NCBI RefSeq assembly: GCF_001708505.1 | Contig: NZ_CP015992.1 | Coordinates: 1,984,001-2,048,000 of the forward strand | From: Pseudomonas sp. TCU-HL1 | GTDB lineage: Bacteria; Pseudomonadota; Gammaproteobacteria; Pseudomonadales; Pseudomonadaceae | Direction: 5' to 3' | Length of the DNA: 64,000 nucleotides | Shown: positions 15,446 to 26,800 of the stretch, piece after piece | Layout of the letters: the number at the start of each line of letters is the position of its first letter | Numbering within the stretch: the stretch's first letter is position 1 | Notes under the pieces: generated by a model | Told to the model about the DNA's origin: nothing | Databases searched by the model: none | Seen by the model: only the letters and a program-made list of their open reading frames with translations | Program-made: the position numbers and the translations under genes

Positions 15446-16798
15446 TTAGCGCTCCCGCATCGCCTCCTGCCGGGCTTTCAACACCGGCTTGAGCAGGTAG
15501 TCCAGCACGCTCTTCTGGCCGGTGATGATGTCCACGGTCGCGACCATGCCGGGGATGATCAACAGCGGGTGGTCGTCCTTGCCCAGGTGGTTCTTCTCGG
15601 TCCGCACCTGGATCAGGTAGAAGCTCTTGCCTTCCTCGTCCGTGATGGTGTCGGCGCTGATGAGTTCCAGGTCGGCCTTGAGGCCGCCGTAGATGGTGTA
15701 GTCATAGGCGGTGAACTTGACCATCGCCTTCTGCCCCGGATGGAGGAAGGCCACATCCTGCGGGCGGATGCGGGCTTCGATCAGCAGGCTGTCTTCCAGC
15801 GGCACCACTTCCACCAGGTCACTGCCGGGCTGGACCACGCCGCCGATGGTGTTGACCTTGAGCTGCTTGATTACCCCATGTACCGGCGAGACCACCGTGG
15901 TGCGGCTGACGCGGTCGTCGATGGCCTTGCCGCTGGAGGTGATCTTCGACAGTTCGGTGCGCGCCTCGTTGAGTTCCTTGATGGCGTCGGAGCGGAATGA
16001 CAGCCGGCTTTCCTCCATTTTTCGCTCGATCTCCGACATCGCCGATTCGGCGCGCGGGATGGCGAGGTTGGTGGCTTCGAGTTCGCCACGGGTTTCCACG
16101 GCGCTGCGTTGCAGACGGAGGATTTCGACCTGGGAAATGGCGCCGGCCTTCACCAACGGCTGGGACATGTTCAGTTCCTGCTGGATCAGTCCCAGGCTGG
16201 AGCGGTACTGCCCGCTCTTGGCTCGGAATTCGGCGAGTTCCTGTTTTTTTTGCCGCAGTTGCTCGCTGAGGATGCGCTGCTCGCTGTCCAGGCGCTGGGC
16301 GCGGGCGTGGTACAGCGAGAGTTCGTCCTCGGCCAGTTGTGGCGCTTCGCGGGTGATCTCCTCGGGCAGTGTCATCTCGCGGCCTTCGGCCTCGGCGGAA
16401 AGGCGTTCGACGCGCGCAGCCAGGGCCAGTCGATCAGCCTCGCTCTCGCCCTTGTTCGAGCGGAAACGGGTGTCGTCCAGACGCAGCAGCACCGCGCCCT
16501 TGTCCACCACCAGGCCCTCACGGACGAGGATTTCCGAGACGATGCCGCCTTCGAGGTTCTGGATCACCTGGACCTTGCTGGAGGGGATGGCCTTGCCTTC
16601 GCCGGTAGTGACTTCCTCCAGCACCGCGAAGTGCGCCCAGACCAATGCCAGCAGCAGCAGGGTGCATGCCACCCAGACGGTGATGCGCGTCCCCCGTGGT
16701 GAGTCTTCCAGCAGGGTGCCAGCCACTTCCGGCATGAATTCGGTGTCGGCATCAGCGCGATGGCCGAAGTAGTGGTTGGGCGACTCTGCACTGGCCAT
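15446..16798 (-). CDS. lapC: Type I secretion membrane fusion protein (HlyD/LapC family)
   Basis: A 450-residue periplasmic adaptor of the adhesin export system. One membrane helix (TVWVACTLLLLALVWAHFAV, about residues 40-59) is followed by a biotinyl-lipoyl half motif (KVQVIQNLEGGIVSEILVRE), a long alpha-helical hairpin (about 110-290) and the second half (TTVVSPVHGVIKQLKVNTIG), ending in the HlyD C-terminal barrel. It links the inner-membrane ATPase to the TolC-like channel. It follows the ATPase gene by 11 bases and is last in the operon. The symbol reflects LapC-type function with the lapA-like gene nearby; BapD-type naming would also be valid. Confidence 0.9.
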   Translation of the reverse strand: MASAESPNHYFGHRADADTEFMPEVAGTLLEDSPRGTRITVWVACTLLLLALVWAHFAVLEEVTTGEGKAIPSSKVQVIQNLEGGIVSEILVREGLVVDKGAVLLRLDDTRFRSNKGESEADRLALAARVERLSAEAEGREMTLPEEITREAPQLAEDELSLYHARAQRLDSEQRILSEQLRQKKQELAEFRAKSGQYRSSLGLIQQELNMSQPLVKAGAISQVEILRLQRSAVETRGELEATNLAIPRAESAMSEIERKMEESRLSFRSDAIKELNEARTELSKITSSGKAIDDRVSRTTVVSPVHGVIKQLKVNTIGGVVQPGSDLVEVVPLEDSLLIEARIRPQDVAFLHPGQKAMVKFTAYDYTIYGGLKADLELISADTITDEEGKSFYLIQVRTEKNHLGKDDHPLLIIPGMVATVDIITGQKSVLDYLLKPVLKARQEAMRER

Positions 16799-16809
16799 GC
16801 CGTGCCTCC

Positions 16810-18969
16810 TCAGGCGTTACCCTGACCGATGCGGCCCTTGCGCAGGGCATCGATGACAGTTTCCTTGGGCCCGTCGGCAACGATCTGGCCGTTGTCCAGC
16901 ACCACCAGGCGGTCCACCAGGGCCAGCATCGAGCTGCGGTGAGTGATGAGGATCAGCGTCTTGCCGGCCGACCAGGTGGCGAGGCGTTGGCGCAGTTGTT
17001 CTTCGCTGCTGTTGTCCATGGCGCTGGTGGGCTCGTCGAGTACTAGCAGCGGCGGCGCCAGCAGCAGTGCGCGGGCCAGCAGCACGGTCTGGCGCTGGCC
17101 GCTGGAAAGCAGTTGGCCGCGCTCGCCCACTGGCCGGTCGTAGCCTTGCGGGTGCTGGCGGGCCAGGTCGGCAACGCCGGTCATTTCGGCCACTTCGAGC
17201 ATGCGTTCGTCGCTGACGTAGCGTGCCCCCAGGGTCAGGTTGTCACGCAGGCTGCCCGCCAGCAGTGGCAGGTCATGGCTGACGTAGCCGATCTGCTGAC
17301 GCAGGTCGCCGATGTCGGTCTGGCGCAGGTCGATGCCATCCAGCAGCAGCTGGCCTTCGTCCGGGGTGTAGAAACCGAGGATCAGTCGCGCCAGGGTGCT
17401 CTTGCCGGAGCCGCTGCGACCGATGATGCCGACGCGTTCGCCGGCGGCCAGGCGCAGGCTGACCTTGCTCAGCGCCGCCGTGGTTTGTCCAGGGTAGCGG
17501 AACTCCACCTGGCAAATGTCCAGGTTGCCCTTGAACGACTGGTGTTCCAGCGGCTGTTGTCCGGTTTCGCGCTCCTGGGGCAGCGTCATCAGCGCGTCGG
17601 TGGACTTCATGGTCAGCCGCGCCTGCTGGTAGCGGGTGATCAGCCCGGCAATCTGGCCAAGGGGCGAGAGCACCCGGCTGTTGAGCATGTAGCAGGCCAC
17701 CAGGGCACCAACGCTGAGGTTGCCGGCGATGATGCTGTAGACGCCACTGACGATCATCGCCAGGCCAGCGAATTGCTGCATGAACAGGGTGCCGTTGGTG
17801 GCCAGTGCGCAGAGGAAGCGGGAGTGGCTGTCGAGGCGGGCGAGGGCGCCGTGGGTGTGCTCCCAGCGATGCTGGCGTTCGCTCTCCGCGCCGCAGGCCT
17901 TGAGGGTTTCCAGGCCGGACAGGGTTTCGATCAGCAGCGCCTGGCGTTCGGCGCCCAGGGTCAGGCTGCGCTGCACCGTGTCACGCAGGCGTGCCTGGAT
18001 GATCCAGGCGAAGATCGCGGTCAGGGGGAAGGCGAGGATCGGGATCACCACCAGCGGGCCGCCAAGCAGGCCGATCACCAGCAGCATCAACACCGAGAAG
18101 GGCAGGTCGATGAGGCTGGTCAGGGTGACGGCGGTGAGGAATTCACGCAGGCCCTGGAAGTCATGGATGCTCTGGGCGAATCCGCCGATGGTGGCGGGCC
18201 GCGCCTTCAGCGCCATACCGGTGATGCGCTCGAAGAGGGTGGCGGACAGTACGACGTCGGTCTTCTTCCCCGCGTTGTCCAGCAGGTTGGCGCGCAGCAC
18301 CCGCAACAGCAGGTCGAAGCCGGTGCCGATGAGCAGGCCGATGGTGAGCACCCAGAGCGTCGATGTGGCCTGGTTGGGGACCACACGGTCGTAGGTCTGC
18401 ATCACGAACAGCGGGACCATCATGCCCAGCAGGTTGATCAACAGGCTGGCCAGCATGGCATCGGCGTAGAGCCAGCGAGACAGCTTGAGGGTGTCGCGGA
18501 ACCAGGATGTCACCCTTGGCACCAGCGGGGTGCGGGCCTCTTCCAGCTCATGGCGCGGACGGGCGAACAGCGCCTGGCCGCTGTACTCCAGGGCCAGTAT
18601 GTCGCGCGGAACCCATTGCTCGCCGCCGTCGGCTTCGCAGGGCAGGAGCAGCACGCGGCCCTTGTCGTCGAAACGGGTCAGCACCGCACTGCGGCCCCCT
18701 TTCAGGATCAGCAGCAAGGGCAGGTTGAGCGGTGAGATGGCGTCCAGTTCGCGTCGAAGCAGTCGGCCCTGCAAGCCCGCGCGTGCCGCCGCGCGGGGCA
18801 GCAGTTCGGCCGACAGGCGCTGGCCCGGCAGTGGCAGGCCGCTGCTCAGGCTGGCGCGGCTGGCGGTGCGGCCATGCAGTCGGCAGAGGATCAACAGGCC
18901 ATCGAGCAGCGGGTCGTCATGACCCTGCCGCGGGTCTCTCGGGCTGTCAGTCCGTTCCATGGTGGTCAT
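16810..18969 (-). CDS. lapB: Type I secretion ABC ATPase/permease (LapB family)
   Basis: A 719-residue inner-membrane exporter. Residues 1-150 form a C39-peptidase-like domain with no catalytic cysteine, typical of LapB-type exporters that bind but do not cleave their RTX cargo. Six membrane helices follow (about 165-450), then the nucleotide-binding domain: Walker A GRSGSGKST, Q-loop GYVSHDLPLLAG, signature LSSGQRQ (S in place of the common GG), Walker B LLVLDEPTSAMD, and ITHRSS switch. ATG 18969 or 18960 (MERTD) can start it. It lies 22 bases after the TolC-like gene. It energises one-step export of the adjacent adhesin. Confidence 0.93.
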   Translation of the reverse strand: MTTMERTDSPRDPRQGHDDPLLDGLLILCRLHGRTASRASLSSGLPLPGQRLSAELLPRAAARAGLQGRLLRRELDAISPLNLPLLLILKGGRSAVLTRFDDKGRVLLLPCEADGGEQWVPRDILALEYSGQALFARPRHELEEARTPLVPRVTSWFRDTLKLSRWLYADAMLASLLINLLGMMVPLFVMQTYDRVVPNQATSTLWVLTIGLLIGTGFDLLLRVLRANLLDNAGKKTDVVLSATLFERITGMALKARPATIGGFAQSIHDFQGLREFLTAVTLTSLIDLPFSVLMLLVIGLLGGPLVVIPILAFPLTAIFAWIIQARLRDTVQRSLTLGAERQALLIETLSGLETLKACGAESERQHRWEHTHGALARLDSHSRFLCALATNGTLFMQQFAGLAMIVSGVYSIIAGNLSVGALVACYMLNSRVLSPLGQIAGLITRYQQARLTMKSTDALMTLPQERETGQQPLEHQSFKGNLDICQVEFRYPGQTTAALSKVSLRLAAGERVGIIGRSGSGKSTLARLILGFYTPDEGQLLLDGIDLRQTDIGDLRQQIGYVSHDLPLLAGSLRDNLTLGARYVSDERMLEVAEMTGVADLARQHPQGYDRPVGERGQLLSSGQRQTVLLARALLLAPPLLVLDEPTSAMDNSSEEQLRQRLATWSAGKTLILITHRSSMLALVDRLVVLDNGQIVADGPKETVIDALRKGRIGQGNA

Positions 18970-18991
18970 GATCCTGAACTCCCACGCGGGC

Positions 18992-20347
18992 TCACTTCAT
19001 CTCCGGCAACCGAGCTTCGCTCTTCACCTCGGTGAGCGCGACGGCCTCGGCCGGAACCACGACGTTCTGACGCCGCAGCAGGTCGCCCATGGCCGAGATC
19101 ACCCGGTACATGGAGAACTCCTCGACGTAGCGCACTTCCACGTAGCGGCGGTTGGCGGTGAAGAGTTCGTTCTCGCTGTCGAGCAGGTCCAGGAGGGTGC
19201 GTTGACCGAGGCCGAACTGCTGCTGGTAGGCCTCGCGGACGCGGGCCGTGTAGTCGGCGTAGGAGCGCGCTTCGGGTGTCTGCTTGCGGGCGTTCTCCAT
19301 GGCGTTCCAGGCCAGGGAGAGGTTCTCGTTGAGCACCCGCAGGGCGTTGTTGCGGATGTCCATGGACTGGTTGATCTGGTGCGCGGCCGCTTGCAGCCGG
19401 GACTTGTCGCGCATGCCGTTGAACAGGTTGTAATTCATCACCACGCCGGCTCGCCAGGTGTTGTAGTGCCCCTCGTCACCCTGCACGTTGTCGTCGGCGG
19501 TGGTGGCCAGTTCGGCATCGAGGCGCGGATAGAACGGTGCCTTGGCCGATTCGTACTGGCTCTCGGCGGCATTTACGTCGGCTTGCGCGGACTTGAGCAG
19601 GGGATTGCTGTCCATCACGCCCTGGCGCGCCGCCATCAGGTCGGCAGGCATCTCGCCCTTGATCGTCCCGGGCTCGGTCAGCTCGTCGGCCGGCATGCCA
19701 ACGGCGCTGTAGAAGTTGGCTTGTGCGTCGGCCAGGTTCACTTCCTCGGTGTAAAGGTTGTTCCGGGCCAGGGCCAGGCGGGCTTCGGCCTGGTCGAAGT
19801 CGGCGGTGCTGCCGACGCCGCGCTCGCTGCGCAGGCCGATCTGGTCGTGGATGCGTTCGTGGGCCATCAGGTTGTTCTTGGCCAGGGTCACCATCTCACG
19901 CCGCTTGAGCACCTCCAGGTACACCTCGACGGTGCGCAGCGCCAGGCTTTCGGCCGTACCGAGAGTGAAGTAGGCGCGGGAGTTGACCACTGATTTGGTG
20001 CGTTCCACCTCGTTGGGGGTGTTGAAGCCGTCGAAGAGCATCTGCCTCAGGCGCAGCTCGGCATCACGGAAATTCAGGGTTTCCTTGTTGTGATCGCCAA
20101 GGGCGCGTGTCGAAGGGCTGTCGGTCTGCTCGCGCCCTACGCCGGTTATCAGGTCGACAGTCGGTAGGTACCCACCTTTGGCGACTTTCGCCTCTTCGTC
20201 GGCGACCAATCGATTCTGGGCGCTGGCCAGGAGTTCGGGATGTTTGTCCAGGGTGCTCTGGATGGCGTCCGTAAGCGTCATGGCCTGGATCTGCGTGGCT
20301 GCCATGGCCAGCAGGATGCTGGAGCACAAGGGAGTGAGCGTGCGCAT
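18992..20347 (-). CDS. lapE: TolC-family outer-membrane channel of the adhesin exporter (LapE/AggA-like)
   Basis: A 451-residue outer-membrane efflux protein. A signal peptide covers residues 1-22 (ending TQIQA). The mature chain starts MTLTDAIQSTLDKHPELLAS and has the two repeated TolC halves, with the second beginning near NPLLKSAQADVNAAESQYES. QFGLGQRTLLDLLDSENELF is the conserved equatorial segment of TolC/LapE proteins. It is first in the secretion operon and divergent from the adhesin gene, sharing a 469-base regulatory region. In LapA-type systems the adhesin retention module lodges in this channel and so anchors the adhesin to the cell surface. Confidence 0.92.
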   Translation of the reverse strand: MRTLTPLCSSILLAMAATQIQAMTLTDAIQSTLDKHPELLASAQNRLVADEEAKVAKGGYLPTVDLITGVGREQTDSPSTRALGDHNKETLNFRDAELRLRQMLFDGFNTPNEVERTKSVVNSRAYFTLGTAESLALRTVEVYLEVLKRREMVTLAKNNLMAHERIHDQIGLRSERGVGSTADFDQAEARLALARNNLYTEEVNLADAQANFYSAVGMPADELTEPGTIKGEMPADLMAARQGVMDSNPLLKSAQADVNAAESQYESAKAPFYPRLDAELATTADDNVQGDEGHYNTWRAGVVMNYNLFNGMRDKSRLQAAAHQINQSMDIRNNALRVLNENLSLAWNAMENARKQTPEARSYADYTARVREAYQQQFGLGQRTLLDLLDSENELFTANRRYVEVRYVEEFSMYRVISAMGDLLRRQNVVVPAEAVALTEVKSEARLPEMK

Positions 20348-20816
20348 TTCTTGTCGGTCTCCTTGTCAAAACTTCGCTTCCTGGCGCCGTAAAGTTGGCG
20401 AAAATCCATGGCAAACCGTTTCAGGCTTGTAACATCAGAGATAAGAACAACTTCTTTGCTTGGCTAAGAAATATTTCTCACAAGGGTTAGCAGGAAAAAT
20501 TCTTATGCATTCGTCGGAATTCCAAGACATCTTTTGGCCAGCAGATGGCGTTTTTTGGGACTTCCAGTGCCCTCGCGCCAAAGCTGAGCGTGGTCAGGCA
20601 CAAATCAAGAAACTCAGGGCGGGGTTGAACCGACGGAAATGCACAGCGTCGGACTGCGTGACGTTTTATTGACATTGCGTGGTTTCTTTCTGGCGTTGTC
20701 GTCTTCCTCTGATGCTTCTTCGCGTACCCGGTAGTTCGGTATGGACGTGCTGTGACCCTCATTGACTGGGTTCGGCGCTGTCCGTCTGGCAGCACGCGGT
20801 GCGGGAGGAAGGAATC
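20348..20816. other. Divergent regulatory region between secretion operon and adhesin
   Basis: No gene is supported here. The region is more AT-rich than its surroundings, with GAAATATTTC palindrome at 20468-20477 and a FleQ-like site at 20660-20673. It presumably holds both promoters. I could not define convincing -10 elements for either. Confidence 0.6.
20660..20673 (-). promoter_or_regulatory. Candidate FleQ-binding site upstream of the adhesin gene
   Basis: On the minus strand this reads GTCAATAAAACGTC. The FleQ consensus as I remember it for Pseudomonas is GTCANTAAATTGAC, so the first nine bases match fully and G and C match in the second half. FleQ is a c-di-GMP-responsive regulator that controls lapA-type genes in P. 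putida. The site lies 144 bases before the adhesin ATG. Binding is inferred. Confidence 0.45.
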
Positions 20817-23800
20817 ATGGCTGGATCAATCGGGGTCGTTCGGCAGGTCGTGGGCGAGGTCTTTGCGGTGGCGGCGGACGGTTCGCGCCGTGCGCTCACT
20901 GAAGGCGACCGAGTATTCGCTGGGGAGCAACTGGTCACCGGCGCTTTGGGCGCCGTGGCAGTGACCCTGGCCAACGGCCAGGAACTGGTGCTCGGTCGCG
21001 ACAGCAGCATGCCGCTGAACAACGCGTTGCTGGCCGGTGCCCCGGATGCCACTCAGCCCGGCACCGACAACACACCGGCAGCACCCAGCCAGCAGGACCT
21101 CACCGACGTCGAGAAGCTGCAGGCCGCCATCGAAGCGGGCGTTGACCCGACCCAGGCCGCCGAGGCTACTGCGGCCGGTCCCGGCGGCGGCGCGGGTGGG
21201 GGCAAGGCGGGGGGTGGCCATTCCTTCGTGCTGCTGGGAGAGACCGCTGGCAGGGTCGACCCCGACATCGGTTTCCCCACTGGTCCCATATTCTTCGCCG
21301 TGGACTTCCCGCAACCGGAAACCGGCATTCCCGATATCCCGCTGGCGGCTCCCGTAGAGGTGCCGGTCAATGGTGTGCCCACTGCCGTGGATGACACCCA
21401 GACCGTCAGCGAAGGTCAGGAAGGCGTGCAGGGCAACGTGCTGGACAACGACGACGGTGGTCTGGACCTGCCCACGACCTTCGTATCCTGGCAGGCTCCC
21501 GGCGCCAGCAGTGGCCCCGGCGGCAGTCTGCTGCTGAGCACCCCCTATGGCGTGGTGACCCTGAACCCGGACGGCAGCTACAGTTTCTTGCTGGCCAATG
21601 GCACGGCTGCGGTGGAGGGGCTCGCACAAGGGCAGAGCGTCAACGTCAGCATTGGGTACGGGATCCAGGACAGCAACGGCGACCGGAGCTCGGCTACCCT
21701 GACCCTCACCATCACCGGCAGCAATGACATCCCCACGGTGGAGGTGAGCTTCCCGGCTGCCGAGGGCGGCCTGGCCCAGGTGTTCGAGCGTGGCCTTGCG
21801 GGCGGCAGCAGCGCCGGCGATGGCAGTACCGTGGCCAATGGCACCTTCACCGTTGCCGATCCGGACGGCCTGGCCAACCTGAAATCCCTCAGCGTCGGCA
21901 GCCTGACGCTGGACCTGACCAGCAGCGGCTTCGCCAGCCTGGTGGGGCAGAGCTTCACCACGGCCCATGGCACGGTGCAGATCACCGGCTACAGCAATGG
22001 CAGCTACAGCTTCAGCTACACCCTGACGTCGGCGACCACCGATGCCGCTGGTCCGGAGACGGACGGCTTCCTTATTAATGTGGGCGATGGCCTGGCGACT
22101 GCCTCGGCCAGTGTGACCATCGAAATCGTCGACGATGTACCCACCGCCAACCCGGACAGCCGCAGCCTGACCGAGAACGGTGTGCCGTCGAGCCTGTCCG
22201 GCAACGTGCTGGGCAACGACGTGGGCGGCGCCGACCAGCCGAAGGCCTTTACCAGCTGGAACGGTGTGGCCGGTGCCACGCCGGGCGATAACGGCAGCCT
22301 GCTGGTGAACACCCCTTATGGCCTGGTCACCCTGAACGCCGACGGCAGCTACAGCTTTGCGCTGGCCAATGGCTCGGCGGCGGTGGAGGGGCTGGATCAG
22401 GGTGAGCAGGTGATCCTGCAGTACGCCTATTCCATGCGGGATGCCGACAACGACCCGAGCAACTCGACGCTGACCTTCACTATCACGGGAAGCAACGACA
22501 TCCCCACGGTGGACGTCAGTTCCCCGGATGCCCAGGGCGAGATGGCCAAGGTCTACGAGAAGGGCCTGCTGGATGGCTCCAGCGCCGGGGACGGCAGTAC
22601 GGTCACCACGGGCAGCTTCACCGTTGCCGATCCGGACGGCCTGGCCAACCTGAAATCCCTCAGCGTCGGCAGCCTGACGCTGGACCTGACCAGCAGCGGC
22701 TTCGCCAGCCTGGTGGGGCAGAGCTTCACCACGGCCCATGGCACGGTGCAGATCACCGGCTACAGCAATGGCAGCTACAGCTTCAGCTACACCCTGACCG
22801 AATCGACCACCGACGCTGCGGGTCCTGAAACGGATGGCTTCCAGATCACTGTGGACGATGGCCTGGCTTCCGTCTCGGCTACCGCGACCATCGAGATCGT
22901 CGACGACCTGCCGAGGGCGAAGCCTGACAGTGCCTCGGTCGATGAGGGTGGCAGCGTCAACGGCAATGTGGTCAGTGGCGCCGGTTTGGGCTCGGTGACG
23001 GATGTGTTCGGTGCTGATGGGCGCCCATCGCCGACCACGGGTGTGGTGGGTGTACGTACAGGTGGTGACACCTTGATTCCGGCTTCCGGGAATGTGGGCA
23101 TGCCCATCGATACAAGCTTGGGCACCCTGGTGCTGTACGCCGACGGCAGCTACAGCTACACCAGCCATGCCAACACGGTAGGCGAGGCCGGCGCTGTCGA
23201 CACCTTCACCTACACCATCGTCGATGCCGATGGTGATCCCAGCACCACGACTCTGACCATCAACGTGTCCCACTACACCGTGGTGGGCAGTGTGCAGGCA
23301 GGCTCGGATCAGGATGTGCGTGAAGCCGCTCTGAGCTTTGGCAGCGCGCCGTCGAGCAACGATGAGTTCGCCAGCGGCACCCTGGTGGGCAGTGGCGGCA
23401 GCGGGCCCTACAGCTTCAGCCTGGGGGCCGGGGCGGGCAACGGCCAATACGGTCAACTGGTGGTCAACAGCAGTGGCTCCTACACCTACACGCTGGTTTC
23501 CGCGCCCAAGGTCAATCCCGGCGATAACGGCAACAACCTGCAGTTCACCGAGACCTTCACCTTCCAGGTAACCGACGCCAACGGCAATACCGGCACCGGC
23601 ATCCTGACCGTCAGCATCATCGACGATGTGCCTGACATCAGCGTGAAGGGGCTGGGCGCCTTGGGCGTGCAGGTGGACGAGACCAGCCTGGACCTCAATG
23701 CCAGCACCAGCTTCGCCGGCGCCTTCACGGCAGTGTTCGGTGCCGACGGCGCGGCCGTCAGCAATGCCATCACCTACAGTCTGGGTGTGAAATCGCCGGG

Positions 23801-26800
23801 CGTGGACAGCGGCCTGCGGGACACCGCGACCGGCAACAGCATCCTGCTGTCCAAGGTCGGTTCGGACATCGTCGGCTTGGTCAGCGGCGGAGGACAGGTT
23901 GCCTTCCGCCTGAGCGTTGCTGCCGATGGCACGGTGACCCTGGACCAGCAGCGGGCAATCATTCACTCGCCTGACAGCGGCACTGACCAGGTTGCTGGCC
24001 TGTCCAGTGCCGACCTGATCACCCTGAGCGCCACTATTACCGATGGCGACGGCGACAAGGACAGTGCGACCCTTAACCTGGGCAATGCGATCAGCTTCCG
24101 CGACGACGCGCCAACGGTGACCACCAATCTGCTGGTGCAGTTGGATGACGATGCCCTGCCGGGTGGCATTCCAAATGGCTCGGGCGATGACTCGGATTCG
24201 GCGAATGTCACCGGCACTGTCGGATTCGGCTTTGGCGCGGACGGCCCAGGCGATGTCCAGTGGCTGACCACTGGGGCTCCAGACGGCTTCTCCTACGTTA
24301 AGTCCGGCAGCACCCTGTTGATCAAGCAGGGCACCACCACGGTCATCGAGGTGACCCTGAACAGCGCGAACGGCGCCTACAGCGTCAGCCAGATCGCGCC
24401 GATCCAGCATGCGCTGGCAAACCAGGAGAACGACCAGTCGTTCACCCTGACCTACAAGGTCACGGACAAGGACGGCGACGCCACCAACGGTACGCTGGAT
24501 ATCAAGGTCGATGACGATACGCCGCAGGCGAAGAATGACGGTGCCGATGTGGCGGAAGGCAGTGGCCAGGACTTCAACGTGGTGTTCGTGCTGGACTTCA
24601 GCGGCAGCATCGATAACAGCGAGCTGAACACGATGCTCAACGCGGTACGCAATGCCGGGCAGACACTGTTCAACACGACAGACGGCGACGTGCGTATCCA
24701 GCTGGTGGCGTTCTCCGGTACCGCCCGTTCCTACCCGGCGGTGACCGATGTCACCGCGTTCACCAACCTGGTGAACAGTCTCAACCCACAGGAAGGTGGT
24801 GCGCGTCCGTTCTCCGGCAACACGGATTTCACCGCTGGCATTCAGCAGACGATGGCGGTCTACACGCCCATCTCGGGCTGGAGCAACCAGGTCTTCTTCA
24901 TCAGTGATGGCAACCCGAACGAGCAGACCGGACCGGGCGGCACGTCGCTGACCGCGACGGTGGCGAGTCAGTGGAACAGCTTTGTCGATAACAACGGCAT
25001 CAACGTCACGACCATCGGCGTGGGCAACGGTATCAACACCGCGCGACTGCAGGATGTGGACGTCGATGGTTCCGGCACTCCCATCATGGTCAGCGCCTTC
25101 GCGGACCTGGTCGAAACCCTGGCCAGCCAGATCGTCGGTGGGGTGGTGTCCGGCAATGTGTTGCTGGGCAGCGACAATGCGATTGGCGGTGGTGACGATG
25201 ATGCGTTTGGCGCCGATGGTGCAGGCCGCATCCTGTCTATCCAGATCGGCACTACCACCTACATCTGGAATGGTGCCGGCACCATCAGCCTGAGCACGGG
25301 CGGCAGCCTTTCCGGCAGCCTGCTGAGTGCGATCACCACACCCGGTGGCGGCAAGCTGACTTTCGATTTCACCACGGGCGCCTGGACCTATATCGCACCG
25401 AAGAATGTGGCTGCCGACACCAGCGAGAGTTTCACCTACAGCATCATCGACAAGGACGGCGACCCGTCGAGCGCCTCGCTGACGGTGAGAATCGAAGACG
25501 CCTCGCCGGTGATCGGCCGGGTGGACGAAGATGAACTGCCCAGTGGCATCACCGACGGCGACGCCCACTCCACCGTGGTGACCGGCAATCTCGGCGAGCT
25601 GCTGGTGGGCACGCCGGCAGGGGCCCAGTTCGGCGTGGCCGCCACGCCCCTGGCAATGCCCGTGCTGACCTCCGATGGGGTTGCTATCACCTACTCTCGA
25701 GTGGGTAACACCCTGTTCGCCAAGGCCGGCGCCGATACGGTCTTCACGTTGCAAGTGCAAAGCAACGGCACGTACACCTTCACCCTGCTGGGGGCGCTGG
25801 ATCATCCCAATGGCGCGGGCGGTGACGAGCAGATTCTCACCTTGAACCTGACCGGAGCCCTGCAGGCCAGCAATGGCTCGGGCAACCTGCCGCTGGCGGG
25901 CGATCTGTTGATCCAGGTGGAAGACGATATTCCGGCAATCCTTGCCACCTCCAACCTGGTCTACTCCAACGGCAGCAATCCCGAAGGCGCGTCCGGGATC
26001 TTCGCGTACAGCACCGGTGGCGACACTCGCGGCAGCGGGCCATTCTCGGCCACGGATTCGGATTTCACGTCCATCAACCTCAGTGGTACGGTCGGCGGCA
26101 CTGCCATTTCGTCGACATCCGTGACCTGGGCGTCTGAAACCTCTACGACCGCGACTTTCGATATCAGCTTCCGCTATGCCCCCAATCCGGCCACGCCGGG
26201 AACGCTCGACGATGCGACCGGCACCCTGGTGTTCGACAAGGCCAATGGCACCTACACGGTCTCGTTGGACGAACCCATCCAGGGCTTCACCATCTTCAAG
26301 ACCAGCACCTCGATCAGCATTACCGGCTATGAGTTGAACAGCACTCAGCCGGACACCAGCCAGCCGGCGGTATCCGTGGTGGAACTGGCCAACGATTTCT
26401 TCGTGCAGTACACCAGCTATGCCGAGCCCGGTGGCGGTACAGACAGCAACAATCTGCGCGCTGGCACCAGCAGTACCTCGGTCTTCACCAATGGCGAGCT
26501 GTTCAGCCAGGACGCTTCCTGGGTCAGCGTGAGCAATTTGGCCAATGGCGTGGGTGGCGATACGCTGGGCCAAGGTGAGGTGCTGGACCTGAATTTCTAC
26601 ACTGCCAATCCCAAGGGGCAGGTCGGCGTCGAGCCGAGCGCCCGCGCCGCCGGGATGTTCCTGAAGTTCGACGGGGTCGGTAATGAAGACTTGGTGGTGG
26701 TGCTCAAGCTGATCGGGGCAGGTGGGGCCAAGACCACGCGGGCGCTCGTGGTAAGCAACGGCGACATCATCACCACCAACAGCCTGGCGCTGGCCGCCTA

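Noticed and set aside
20468..20477. GAAATATTTC palindrome as a regulator site
   Set aside because: Short AT-rich palindromes of this kind arise easily by chance in AT-rich promoter DNA and I could not link it to a known regulator.
21370..24540. Tandem repeats as a CRISPR array
   Set aside because: The repeats are in-frame protein modules of several hundred bases, not short direct repeats with unique spacers.
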